This document shows, in pieces, positions 1 through 9,041 of a stretch of 64,000 bases of DNA (position 1 is the stretch's first letter; every line of letters begins with the position of its first letter). The notes under the pieces are model-generated. The model searched no databases, had not been told where the DNA came from, and saw only the letters and a program-made list of their open reading frames with translations. The stretch is taken from the NCBI RefSeq assembly GCF_014635905.1, contig NZ_BMDS01000001.1, positions 62,001-126,000 on the forward strand, read 5' to 3'. Both the position numbers and the translations under genes were made by a program. The stretch is from Limosilactobacillus caviae (lineage in GTDB: Bacteria > Bacillota > Bacilli > Lactobacillales > Lactobacillaceae).

Positions 1-974
1 AGGCGATTACTGACCAGTCATTTGCTAATCAAATCTTAGTCTTTACTAATCCGCTCATTGGTAATTACGGCATTAATAATGAAGATAACGAAACCCTGCA
101 CCCCCAGATCAAAGGTGTTATTTGTCACCAAATTGCCCGTGTGCCAAGCAATTGGAAGATGACTGAATCATTACCAGCCTTCCTTGAAAAAAACAACATT
201 CCCGGCTTATCCGGAATCGATACTCGTGAACTAGTCCGTAAACTGCGTCAGTATGGAACCCTGCGTGGAATAATGACTGACACCTTAGCCAACACTGAAA
301 AAACAGTCGCTCTTCTCCAAAATTCAACACCAACCAAGGGCATCATTAGCAAGGTATCAACTAAAGAAGCCTACGCTAACCCTGGCCTTAAACGTAATAT
401 CATCGTTATTGACTTTGGAATGAAGAATAGTATCCTTCGTGAGCTGAACAAGCGCAACTGCAACGTCACCGTTCTCCCATACAATGCCACTGCTAGCGAA
501 GTAATGGAACTCAATCCTGATGGTGTTTTACTTTCAAATGGTCCCGGCGACCCAACTGAAATGGAATCTGCGGCCGAAATGGTTGCTGAAATTGAACAGC
601 ATATCCCTATTTTTGGTATTTGCATGGGCCACCAAATTTTTGCACTCGCTAATGGTGCGCAAACATACAAAATGAAATTTGGTCACCGTGGTTTCAACCA
701 CCCTGTTCGCGACCTCCACACCGGCAAGATTGCTTTTACCTCGCAAAACCACGGTTATGCAGTCGATCCAGCGTCAATTGCTAATACAGACCTTAAGATA
801 ACCCACACTGAAATCAACGATGGAACGGTTGAAGGGCTTGAACATATTAAATATCCCGCATTTTCAGTTCAGTTCCACCCTGATGCGGCACCGGGACCGC
901 ATGACGCTGACGCTTTATTCGATAAATTCATGAAATTAATTGACAGCCACAAGGAGGTTCCTGCATATGCCTAA
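1..974 (+). CDS. carA: carbamoyl-phosphate synthase small subunit (glutaminase), 5' truncated
   Basis: This subunit releases ammonia from glutamine and passes it to CarB for carbamoyl phosphate, the precursor of pyrimidines and arginine. The reading frame is open from base 3 and has no start in the window, so the N-terminus lies to the left. The CarA-specific PLIGNYG motif is at the visible start. The C-terminal class I amidotransferase domain carries the catalytic cysteine in GICMGHQ, where most family members have GICLGHQ. The final [10 protein letters not shown] holds the His of the triad. The stop overlaps the carB start by 8 bp, so the two are translationally coupled. Whether the pair serves pyrimidine or arginine synthesis cannot be told without the upstream genes. 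Confidence 0.96.
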   Translation, partial: AITDQSFANQILVFTNPLIGNYGINNEDNETLHPQIKGVICHQIARVPSNWKMTESLPAFLEKNNIPGLSGIDTRELVRKLRQYGTLRGIMTDTLANTEKTVALLQNSTPTKGIISKVSTKEAYANPGLKRNIIVIDFGMKNSILRELNKRNCNVTVLPYNATASEVMELNPDGVLLSNGPGDPTEMESAAEMVAEIEQHIPIFGICMGHQIFALANGAQTYKMKFGHRGFNHPVRDLHTGKIAFTSQNHGYAVDPASIANTDLKITHTEINDGTVEGLEHIKYPAFSVQFHPDAAPGPHDADALFDKFMKLIDSHKEVPAYA

Positions 975-3900
975 ACGTACCGACATTCATAAGATTCTTG
1001 TCATTGGTTCTGGTCCCATTATCATCGGTCAAGCAGCCGAATTTGACTACTCAGGCACTCAGGCTTGTCTTGCATTACGTGAAGAAGGCTATGAGACGAT
1101 CCTTGTAAACTCTAATCCTGCTACCATTATGACCGATACTGAAATTGCTGATCACGTTTATATTGAACCATTAACTGTTGACTCAGTATCCCGAATTATT
1201 CGCCAAGAATACCCTGATGCTATTTTACCGACGCTCGGTGGTCAGATTGGCTTAAACCTTGCCGTTGCTCTTTCAAAAACAGGCATTCTTGATGAACTAG
1301 GGATCGAATTGCTTGGAACGAAGCTTGAATCGATTGACGAAGCAGAAGATCGTGAAAAGTTCAAGGAATTGATGGAAGACCTTGGGGAACCGGTTCCAGC
1401 TTCCCAAACGGTCAATTCAATTGATGAAGCACTTACCTTTGCCCACCAGATTGGTTATCCGGTGATTGTACGACCCGCCTTTACCATGGGCGGAACTGGC
1501 GGCGGTATTTGTCACGACGATACTGAAATGAAGTCTATCGCTAAAAACGGTCTCGAGCTATCGCCAACTACCCAGTGTTTAATTGAAAAATCGATTGCTG
1601 GTTATAAGGAAATCGAATTTGAAGTTATGCGGGATGCTGCCGATAACGTAATGGTGGTTTGTTGTATGGAAAACTTTGACCCTGTCGGCATTCATACTGG
1701 TGACTCAATTGTTTTTGCTCCGAACCAAACCTTGACCGACCGTGAATATCAGATGTTGCGGGATTGCGCATTAAAGCTTATTCGCGCGCTTAAAATCGAA
1801 GGAGGCTGTAATGTTCAGCTGGCTCTGGACCCTCATAGCTATCATTATGATGTCATTGAAGTGAACCCCCGGGTATCTCGCTCTTCGGCCCTTGCTTCAA
1901 AAGCTACCGGTTATCCGATTGCCAAGATGGCCGCAAAAATCGCGGTAGGGTTAACGCTTGATGAAATTAAGAACCCCGTTACTAAAACAACCTATGCTGA
2001 ATTTGAGCCAGCCCTCGATTACGTCGTCTGCAAGATCCCCCGTTGGCCCTTTGACAAATTCACTCAGGCAGATCGGCACCTCGGTAGTCAAATGAAGGCC
2101 ACTGGTGAAGTGATGGCAATTGGGCGAACCGCTGAAGAAGCCCTGCATAAGGCTATCCGTTCTCTTGAAATCGACGAAAAGGATTTATTCTCACCCCTTG
2201 CTCACGGGGCAACTGCTGCTGAACTAAAGGATAAACTTATCCACCCTCAAGACGACCGCCTTTTCTACCTTGCCGAAGCTTTTCGTCGCGGCTACTCCCT
2301 TTCTCAGGTTCATGACCTTACTAAAATTTCCGTTTACTTTCTTGATATCGTCAAGCATCTCGTTGAATTAGAGGGGGAACTCAGCGACAATCCTTTTGAT
2401 CCCGAGACATTGACAACTGCTAAAAAGTACGGTTTTAGTGACCAGACCATTGCCAACTTATGGAAAACTACTCCCGCAAAAATTCGGGCTTTCCGTAAGC
2501 AAAACGAAATCATCCCTGTTTATAAAATGATTGACACTTGTGCCGCCGAGTTTGCATCTTCAACCCCTTACTTTTATAGTTCATATGACCACGAAAGCGA
2601 AAGCCAACAAACCAAACAGCCATCTATTCTTGTACTGGGGTCCGGTCCCATCCGGATTGGTCAAGGGGTGGAGTTTGATTACGCTACCGTCCATTGTGTT
2701 AAAGCAATTCAACGTGCCGGCTATAAGGCAATCGTTATTAACTCCAACCCCGAAACAGTCTCAACTGATTTTTCAATCTCTGACAAGCTGTATTTTGAAC
2801 CATTAACCCTTGAAGATGTCCTCAATGTAATCGACTTAGAGCATCCTAAGGGCGTAATCGTTCAGTTTGGCGGGCAGACTGCCATTAATTTAGCCGCTGA
2901 TTTGGCTGCTAACGGGGTTAAAATCTTGGGGACAACAGTCAAGGACCTTGATGCTGCAGAAGATCGAGAAGTATTTGATAAAGTTATCAATGACCTCAAA
3001 TTAAAACAACCAGTCGGCTTAACGGCTACTAACCATGCGGATGTGATCAAGGCAGCAACAAAAATCGGCTATCCGGTGCTTGTCCGTCCTAGCTATGTCC
3101 TTGGCGGTAAAGCAATGGAAATTGTTTACAACCAAGATGAATTGCAGCAGTACCTCCAACAAAATGCAACAGTCACCGCCGACCACCCAATCCTAATTGA
3201 TACCTACCTTGAAGGACGTGAGTGTGAAGTTGATGCAATCTGTGATGGTAAAAACGTTCTCCTTCCCGGCATTATGGAACATATTGAGCACGCCGGAGTC
3301 CACTCTGGTGATTCAATGGCTGTTTACCCTCCGCAGCATTTTGACAACGATATTAAGCAGCAGATCGTCAATGCAACTAAAAAATTAGCGGTCGCCCTCA
3401 AATGCGTGGGAATCATGAACATTCAATTCATTGTTCATAATCATGAAGTTTATATCCTAGAAGTGAACCCCCGGGCAAGTCGGACAGTCCCATTCCTCAG
3501 CAAGATCACGGGAATTGAGATGGCCCAGGTAGCAACAAAGGTTATTCTCGGACAATCACTTGCAGATCAAGGATTTGATGATGGCCTTTATCCCGAACCA
3601 CAGACTATTCATGTCAAAGCACCAGTCTTTAGTTTTAACAAGCTTGCCGGTGTTGACTCTTTCCTTGGCCCAGAAATGAAGTCAACCGGAGAAGTCATGG
3701 GTAGCGATCATACTTTTGCGAAAGCATTACGCAAGGCATTTGTTGGCACTCATGTACAATTACCAAATTACGGTAAAGTATTACTGACAATCGAACACGG
3801 TAACGAGGACAAAATTTTACCGATTGCAAACCGGCTTAGAAAAATCGGCTGGCAGATTATTACAACTGGCGAAACCGATGATTTTCTGGAAAATAACAAC

Positions 3901-4137
3901 GTTCATATTATGAAGGTGGTCCAAGGAACAAACGAAATTAAGCAGCTGCTTAAGAACGGTCAAATCGACCTTGTTATCAACACAATGCAGCATGATTACG
4001 AACAAAATTCAGTTGGCTTTAAAATTCGCCAAGATGCTATCGCACAAAACGTACCATTAATGACCTCGCTTGATACTGTTCGCGCCTTACTCAGCATGAA
4101 AGAAAGTCAAGCACTTGAAACGATAACAATTGAATAG
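967..4137 (+). CDS. carB: carbamoyl-phosphate synthase large subunit
   Basis: CarB makes carbamoyl phosphate from bicarbonate, ammonia and two ATP. The protein has 1056 residues, normal for the family. It shows the internal duplication expected of CarB: both halves begin with a similar block ([19 protein letters not shown] and [18 protein letters not shown]) and contain an ATP-grasp fold with EVNPR. The last 120 or so residues are the MGS-like allosteric domain. The start is set at the ATG of MPKRTDIHK, because AAGGAGG lies 9 bases upstream inside the end of carA. A longer reading frame upstream of it has no ribosome site. No clear terminator follows. Confidence 0.97.
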   Translation: MPKRTDIHKILVIGSGPIIIGQAAEFDYSGTQACLALREEGYETILVNSNPATIMTDTEIADHVYIEPLTVDSVSRIIRQEYPDAILPTLGGQIGLNLAVALSKTGILDELGIELLGTKLESIDEAEDREKFKELMEDLGEPVPASQTVNSIDEALTFAHQIGYPVIVRPAFTMGGTGGGICHDDTEMKSIAKNGLELSPTTQCLIEKSIAGYKEIEFEVMRDAADNVMVVCCMENFDPVGIHTGDSIVFAPNQTLTDREYQMLRDCALKLIRALKIEGGCNVQLALDPHSYHYDVIEVNPRVSRSSALASKATGYPIAKMAAKIAVGLTLDEIKNPVTKTTYAEFEPALDYVVCKIPRWPFDKFTQADRHLGSQMKATGEVMAIGRTAEEALHKAIRSLEIDEKDLFSPLAHGATAAELKDKLIHPQDDRLFYLAEAFRRGYSLSQVHDLTKISVYFLDIVKHLVELEGELSDNPFDPETLTTAKKYGFSDQTIANLWKTTPAKIRAFRKQNEIIPVYKMIDTCAAEFASSTPYFYSSYDHESESQQTKQPSILVLGSGPIRIGQGVEFDYATVHCVKAIQRAGYKAIVINSNPETVSTDFSISDKLYFEPLTLEDVLNVIDLEHPKGVIVQFGGQTAINLAADLAANGVKILGTTVKDLDAAEDREVFDKVINDLKLKQPVGLTATNHADVIKAATKIGYPVLVRPSYVLGGKAMEIVYNQDELQQYLQQNATVTADHPILIDTYLEGRECEVDAICDGKNVLLPGIMEHIEHAGVHSGDSMAVYPPQHFDNDIKQQIVNATKKLAVALKCVGIMNIQFIVHNHEVYILEVNPRASRTVPFLSKITGIEMAQVATKVILGQSLADQGFDDGLYPEPQTIHVKAPVFSFNKLAGVDSFLGPEMKSTGEVMGSDHTFAKALRKAFVGTHVQLPNYGKVLLTIEHGNEDKILPIANRLRKIGWQIITTGETDDFLENNNVHIMKVVQGTNEIKQLLKNGQIDLVINTMQHDYEQNSVGFKIRQDAIAQNVPLMTSLDTVRALLSMKESQALETITIE

Positions 4138-4253
4138 GCTGATAGCAAAGGTATAACCATTCTGCATAGCTAACCTCTGATAATAGGCATTTAACATTTC
4201 GCCTTCTCACTACTAAAATCTAATTATGATATTGTTTTAGGAGGCTTATTAAC

Positions 4254-5690
4254 TTGAATCGTCAAAATCAGTTGGGCCACATTAGGCATACTCTTCAATC
4301 CCGCCACCTTTCCATGATTGCCCTCGGCGGAACCATTGGAACCGGCTTATTCATTGCTAGTGGTTCAGCAATCACAACTGCTGGTCCTGGTGGTAGCTTA
4401 GTCGCATACTTCATCATGGGGTTGATGGTTTTCTTCCTAATGACGAGTCTCGCGGAAATGGCTACTTATAATCCGCGCAGTGGCTCTTTTGCGGAATACG
4501 CAACCCATTATGTTGATCCCGCACTCGGCTTTGCGATGGGTTGGAATTACTGGTTCGGGGGCGCAATTACGATTGCCGTTGAGTTATCAACCGTTGGGAT
4601 CGTCATGAATTTTTGGTTTCCCCACATTGCAGCGTGGATCTTTAGCCTACTCGCCTTTGTTATTATTTTTACCATTAACTACTTTTCCGTCCGAGCATAT
4701 GGTGAAGCGGAATTTTGGCTCTCCTTATTAAAAGTGGCCGCTGTAATTATTTTTCTTATCGTCGGAATTGGCATAATTCTTGGACTAGTCGGCAATCATC
4801 CGGCCATTGGTTTTAAGAATTTCACCTATAAACAAGCCCCTTTCGTTAACGGTATTCCAGGAATCATTAGTGCTTTTGTTGTTTCTGGTTTTTCGTTTCA
4901 GGGGACCGAAATGGTCGGAATTGCTGCTGGTGAATCGGCTGACCCAAAGCACAGCATCCCAAAGGCAATTCATGCGACATTCTGGCGAATCCTATTATTT
5001 TATATTTTGACAATCTCAGTCATTGCCTGCATTCTTCCATACACCGATAAACGGCTACTTAGCTCCAACGTCCAAGATATCATTACCAGTCCATTTACCC
5101 TTATTTTTCAATATGCTGGCCTGCGTTATGCCGCTGGAATCATGAACTTTGTAATCTTAATTGCAGTGGTTTCATCAGCCAACTCTTGGCTATATGCTAT
5201 TTCACGCATCCTCTTCTCACAATCAATGGAGGGGTTCTTATGGAAAGGATTCAAGGACGTTAACCGGCGCGGAGTTCCAATCATCAGTTTTCTTGCCATG
5301 TCCGTCCTGAGTTTAGCTCTTTGGGGACTGCAATTCATCGGCCCAAACGTTTATAACTACTTAATTAGTGCCACTAGTTTAGCTGGCTTTATGGAGTGGT
5401 TAGGAATTGCAATCGCTCATTATCGTTTTCGACGCGGTTTTCTTAAACAGGGTCACCGCCTCAATGAACTCACTTACCATGCCGCTCTTTTCCCGTTTGG
5501 TCCAATCTTTGCTTTCGTCTTATGCATCATTGTCATTGCTGGTCAAAATATTAATGCCTTCATCAAACTCGACTGGTCAAACATCCTTATTACTTACATG
5601 AGCGTGCCTCTCTTTATTGGCTTTTATCTCTATTATAAAATTCGTCACCATACCCACCTTATCCCTCTCGACAAAATCAAATTAAAGTAA
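4254..5690 (+). CDS. AAT/APC-family amino acid permease, LysP-like
   Basis: This is a 478-residue polytopic membrane protein that probably imports an amino acid by proton symport. The N-terminal signature GGTIGTGLFIASGSAIT followed by AGPGG and LAEMATYNPRSGSFAEYA is typical of the amino acid transporter (AAT) family. GWNYWFGGAITIAVELS resembles the lysine permease LysP. About 12 hydrophobic segments can be seen. Translation starts at a TTG, with AGGAGG at 4239-4244 nine bases before it. It stands alone, separated from carB by 116 bp and followed by a terminator. Lysine is the best guess for substrate, but family members differ and specificity cannot be read from the sequence. Confidence 0.85.
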   Translation: MNRQNQLGHIRHTLQSRHLSMIALGGTIGTGLFIASGSAITTAGPGGSLVAYFIMGLMVFFLMTSLAEMATYNPRSGSFAEYATHYVDPALGFAMGWNYWFGGAITIAVELSTVGIVMNFWFPHIAAWIFSLLAFVIIFTINYFSVRAYGEAEFWLSLLKVAAVIIFLIVGIGIILGLVGNHPAIGFKNFTYKQAPFVNGIPGIISAFVVSGFSFQGTEMVGIAAGESADPKHSIPKAIHATFWRILLFYILTISVIACILPYTDKRLLSSNVQDIITSPFTLIFQYAGLRYAAGIMNFVILIAVVSSANSWLYAISRILFSQSMEGFLWKGFKDVNRRGVPIISFLAMSVLSLALWGLQFIGPNVYNYLISATSLAGFMEWLGIAIAHYRFRRGFLKQGHRLNELTYHAALFPFGPIFAFVLCIIVIAGQNINAFIKLDWSNILITYMSVPLFIGFYLYYKIRHHTHLIPLDKIKLK

Positions 5691-5727
5691 AAGACAGTAG
5701 CTGGATTTTCCAGTCACTGCCTTTTTT
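5691..5727. terminator. bidirectional terminator between permease and MFS gene
   Basis: An imperfect hairpin with arms AGACAGTAGCTGGA and TCCAGTCACTGCCT, using G-U pairs, is followed by a T run on the + strand. The A run on its left makes it usable for the convergent MFS gene too. Confidence 0.75.
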
Positions 5728-5770
5728 ACAGATATTTATGTTTTATAAAGGAGAAATTCATCTTAGTATC

Positions 5771-7156
5771 CTATGCTTCTTTAACCGTAACCCCTTCATG
5801 GATCGTTTGGACAGCTAATGCCCCGATAAGAAGGGAGATCCCGCCAAGCAAAAGCATCATTGGTTGATTGTGACCAACAAGTGGGAAGAGGAAGAAACTG
5901 CATAGCGATGCAATAATTTGTGGCACACAGATTCCGACATTAAAGAGTCCCAGGTATGCCCCTTCGTTTTTACCATTGAGAGAGGAAGTAAGAAGAGTAA
6001 ACGGAATGGTATTAATACTAAAGTTACCAATTCCAAACATAATCATCGCAATAATTGAAGTCGTCTTAGTTGTTACAAAAGTCATCCAGATTAAGCCCAA
6101 GCCACCAACAATCATTCCAAATGTGTACCATTTCTTCCGTGAACCAGCCTTAGCATGGGCGTAAATTAAGCCCCATACAATACCGGCAATACTATAAACA
6201 GCCGTTAAGATCCCGTACCAGTTACCAGCGGCTTGATAGCCGGCAGAAGTTACATCAGAAGTGTGCCAAATATTACGAGCACAGGTTCCGGTAGTATATG
6301 TCCAAACATACATGATTGCAAACCAGCTAAATAGCTGAACAAGGTTAATTTCCCAGAAAGCCCGTGGTGCGGTTTTGACTAACTTCCAAAGACTAACTGA
6401 TTTGTTTTGCTCAGCCGGATCAATGTGGTGGTACTTAGCATATGTTTCTGGATCATATTCCTTAACGTTAAAGACGGTCCACAAACCGGTAATAAGCAAA
6501 ACAGCCGCTGCACAAAGGTATGACCAGATAACGGTATTAGGAACAACACCCTTTTTAGCAGTATTTGACATCCCAAACATCGTAAAGATAAATGGCAAGA
6601 TCGTGGCTAAGATTCCTCCACCGTTAGAAAAGACTTGCTGCCAGGACCAGGCAAAGTTTTTTTGCTTATTATTAACCATGTCACCAACAATCATCCGTGA
6701 TGGCTGCATACAAATATTACTAAATAAGTCCATCAAACATACCGCCGTAGCAGCATAAATCATCGCAGCCATTGAACCATATCCAAAGCCAAGAGAGCCG
6801 GAGAATGGCAACATAATTAAAACTAATGCCGCAATTGGCGTCCCAAATAAAAGGTATGGCAACCGCCGACCAAACCGATTCCATGTTCGATCTGACATCT
6901 TCCCCATAATCGGTTGAACAATCATTCCCATTAATGGCGGAAAAATGAAGAAGAAACCAAGATTATTAGGGTTAGCTCCAATTGTCTGACAAATACGACT
7001 CATTTGTGAGCTTTGCAGTGAGAACGCCATGTTAATTCCAAGAAAGGCAAACGTAATTGCAAACAATTCTTTCTTGGGTAAATCAGGCATTCCCGTATCA
7101 AGATCAATCTGTTTCGTTTCCACTTTTTGTTTCGAATTTGAAAGTGACTTATCCAT
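5771..7156 (-). CDS. MFS sugar transporter (maltose/isomaltose type), paralog of the 47.4 kb gene
   Basis: This 461-residue, 12-TM major facilitator probably brings an alpha-glucoside into the cell. It is clearly paralogous to the transporter of the maltose operon at 47.4-48.7 kb: both share an N-terminal block with SLQSSQMSR, QTIGA.PNNLG, a P-rich loop, VQPI.G..SDRTW and GGRRLPYLL-like or GRRLPYLLFG residues. It lies 17 bp downstream of the GH13 glucosidase gene, so the pair forms an operon of hydrolase plus uptake system. The ATG is preceded by GTGGGGATG at a short distance, a modest ribosome site. The substrate is inferred from the neighbouring alpha-1,6-type glucosidase and could be isomaltose, isomaltotriose, maltose or sucrose. 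Confidence 0.85.
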   Translation of the reverse strand: MDKSLSNSKQKVETKQIDLDTGMPDLPKKELFAITFAFLGINMAFSLQSSQMSRICQTIGANPNNLGFFFIFPPLMGMIVQPIMGKMSDRTWNRFGRRLPYLLFGTPIAALVLIMLPFSGSLGFGYGSMAAMIYAATAVCLMDLFSNICMQPSRMIVGDMVNNKQKNFAWSWQQVFSNGGGILATILPFIFTMFGMSNTAKKGVVPNTVIWSYLCAAAVLLITGLWTVFNVKEYDPETYAKYHHIDPAEQNKSVSLWKLVKTAPRAFWEINLVQLFSWFAIMYVWTYTTGTCARNIWHTSDVTSAGYQAAGNWYGILTAVYSIAGIVWGLIYAHAKAGSRKKWYTFGMIVGGLGLIWMTFVTTKTTSIIAMIMFGIGNFSINTIPFTLLTSSLNGKNEGAYLGLFNVGICVPQIIASLCSFFLFPLVGHNQPMMLLLGGISLLIGALAVQTIHEGVTVKEA

Positions 7157-7173
7157 AATCGTTCATCCCCACT

Positions 7174-8856
7174 CTAATATTGATAAACCTTAGCTTCATA
7201 TGGACGGATGGTGTCATTTTGGTCATCCTCATAATTACTAATTAGCAATTTCGCATCAGCTGGTACATCATAATGGCGATTTACAGTCTCATCAGTATAA
7301 TTCAAGATTACTAATAAAGTCGTATCATCGTCTTGCCGTGTATATGCAAAGATTTGTTCATCATCGTCATTGCCAGGAACCAATGCATATTTTCCATTAG
7401 TGATTACCGGCATTGTGTGGCGCAGCTCAATCAGCTTTTGGTAGTAATAGAAGATTGAGTTTTTATCTGCCAAAGCATTCTTGACGTTAATCTGCTTATA
7501 GTTAGGGTTAACCTTCTCCCATGGCGTATGATCGGAAAATCCGGCATACTTGCTATCATCCCATTGCATTGGCGTCCGGGCATTATCACGTGAATGAATA
7601 GCAATATATTTCATCATCGTCTTACCATCAAGCAAATGCTGGTCATCAACCAGTTGGTGATAAGCATTGATTGATTCAAGGTCAACATAATCTTCAAGCT
7701 TTGGGAAGTAGGCATTAGTCATTCCAATTTCTTCCCCTTCATAAATGTACGGTGTTCCTTGCATCATATGGGTCATTGTAGCTAACATCTTGGCTGATTT
7801 GACACGGTAATCTTCTGTTTGATCATTACCAAAACGTGATACAACCCGTGGCTGATCATGATTATTCCAATAAAGCGAGTTCCAAGCCTTACCATAAAGT
7901 TTTTCTTGCCACTTCGTTAAGTTTGCCCGCAAATCCTTAAGACTGGTTTTACGGTCATCCCACTTGCCAAGAGCTGGATTAGGATTACTGTCAAGGCCCA
8001 TGTGTTCAAACTGGAAAATCATGTTTAACTCTTTATTATCAAGGCTGGCATATTTTTCAGCATCTTTTGGCGTAGCTCCCGGTGTTTCACCAACCGTTAC
8101 CATCTTGTGTTTACTCATGACATTCTTATTCATTTCTTGCAAGAATTCATGAATCCGATGACCGTTTGATACGAGCGGTTCAACATTGGCGTATTTCTCA
8201 TCGCCGCTCTTCTTAGCATCTGGCAGTCCATCTGGTTTTGAAATCAGGTTAATAACATCCATGCGGAAACCATCAACCCCTTTGGCAGCCCACCAATTCA
8301 TCATGTCATAGACAGAGTGGCGAACTTGTGGATTTTCCCAGTTAAGGTCTGGTTGTTCAGGGGCAAAAAGGTGGAGATAATATTGACCAGATTCATCATC
8401 ATATTTCCAAGCAGCACCCGAGAAGTATGATCCCCAATTATTTGGCTCTTTACCATCCTTACCATCACGCCAGATATAATAATCACGATATGGATTATCT
8501 TTCCCTTTTCGCGACTCTTTAAACCAATTATGTTGATCAGAAGTATGGTTAACAACTAAATCCATGACCAGTTTCATTCCCCGTTCATGAATCCCATCAA
8601 TCAGTTCTTGAAAATCATCCATGTTACCAAGTGTCGGATTGATTGCCTCATAGTTACTAATGTCATAACCATTATCAACTTGTGGCGACTCATAAATCGG
8701 ATTTAACCAAATAACATCGGCACCAAGTTTCTTAATATAGTCAAGACGGTCAATAATTCCGCGAAGGTCACCGACACCATCATGATTAGTATCTTGGAAA
8801 CTCTTGGGGTAAATTTGATAAACAACTGATTTATTCCACCAATGATTATTTTCCAT
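7174..8856 (-). CDS. GH13 oligo-1,6-glucosidase-like alpha-glucosidase
   Basis: This 560-residue cytoplasmic glycoside hydrolase (family GH13, oligo-1,6-glucosidase/DexB-like group) releases glucose from short alpha-glucosides. The conserved regions are visible: DLVVNHTSDQH near residue 100, GFRMDVIN with nucleophile Asp200, VGETPG with acid/base Glu257, and NNHDQPR with Asp334. The residue after the nucleophile is Val. In this family Val at that place is associated with alpha-1,6 bonds, while Thr or Ala goes with alpha-1,4 bonds, so isomalto-oligosaccharides or panose are the best guess. There is no signal peptide, which fits uptake by the co-transcribed MFS transporter. Expression is probably under catabolite and LacI-type control from the operators upstream. 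Confidence 0.93.
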   Translation of the reverse strand: MENNHWWNKSVVYQIYPKSFQDTNHDGVGDLRGIIDRLDYIKKLGADVIWLNPIYESPQVDNGYDISNYEAINPTLGNMDDFQELIDGIHERGMKLVMDLVVNHTSDQHNWFKESRKGKDNPYRDYYIWRDGKDGKEPNNWGSYFSGAAWKYDDESGQYYLHLFAPEQPDLNWENPQVRHSVYDMMNWWAAKGVDGFRMDVINLISKPDGLPDAKKSGDEKYANVEPLVSNGHRIHEFLQEMNKNVMSKHKMVTVGETPGATPKDAEKYASLDNKELNMIFQFEHMGLDSNPNPALGKWDDRKTSLKDLRANLTKWQEKLYGKAWNSLYWNNHDQPRVVSRFGNDQTEDYRVKSAKMLATMTHMMQGTPYIYEGEEIGMTNAYFPKLEDYVDLESINAYHQLVDDQHLLDGKTMMKYIAIHSRDNARTPMQWDDSKYAGFSDHTPWEKVNPNYKQINVKNALADKNSIFYYYQKLIELRHTMPVITNGKYALVPGNDDDEQIFAYTRQDDDTTLLVILNYTDETVNRHYDVPADAKLLISNYEDDQNDTIRPYEAKVYQY

Positions 8857-8908
8857 AAAATAAAACCTCTCTCCATAAAATTACGCGATTTTTGCTTTTA
8901 ACCATTAA

Positions 8909-8922
8909 TGTAAACGTTTACT
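8909..8922. promoter_or_regulatory. LacI/CcpA-type operator 2 of the glucosidase-MFS operon
   Basis: TGTAAACGTTTACT contains the perfect 12-bp palindrome GTAAACGTTTAC with central CG, the hallmark of LacI-family and CcpA (cre) sites. It lies downstream of the -10 box, where a bound repressor would block elongation or open complex formation. Confidence 0.7.
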
Positions 8923-8935
8923 TAAGCTCAATTAA

Positions 8936-8963
8936 ATATTAACACCTATATTTTTAATTGCAA
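8936..8963 (-). promoter_or_regulatory. promoter of the glucosidase-MFS operon
   Basis: On the minus strand a -35 TTGCAA (8958-8963) is spaced 16 bp from a -10 TAATAT (8936-8941). Both flanks carry operator-like palindromes. Confidence 0.55.
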
Positions 8964-8971
8964 GAGTTTTA

Positions 8972-8985
8972 TGTAAACGATTACA
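8972..8985. promoter_or_regulatory. cre / LacI-type operator 1 of the glucosidase-MFS operon
   Basis: TGTAAACGATTACA matches the catabolite-responsive element consensus TGWNANCGNTNWCA at every position. It lies immediately upstream of the -35 box and its centre is 63 bp from operator 2, so CcpA or a LacI-type regulator could act from both sides of the promoter. Confidence 0.75.
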
Positions 8986-8997
8986 TTTTTAGTAAAA

Positions 8998-9033
8998 TAA
9001 AAAAGGCTGAAAAGCGTATTTTCAACCTTTTAC
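8998..9033 (-). terminator. terminator after the acidic-protein gene
   Basis: On the minus strand the arms AAAAGGTTGAAAA and TTTTCAGCCTTTT form a hairpin followed by a T run, directly after the stop of the gene ending at 9042. Confidence 0.75.
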
Positions 9034-9041
9034 TTAAGAAT

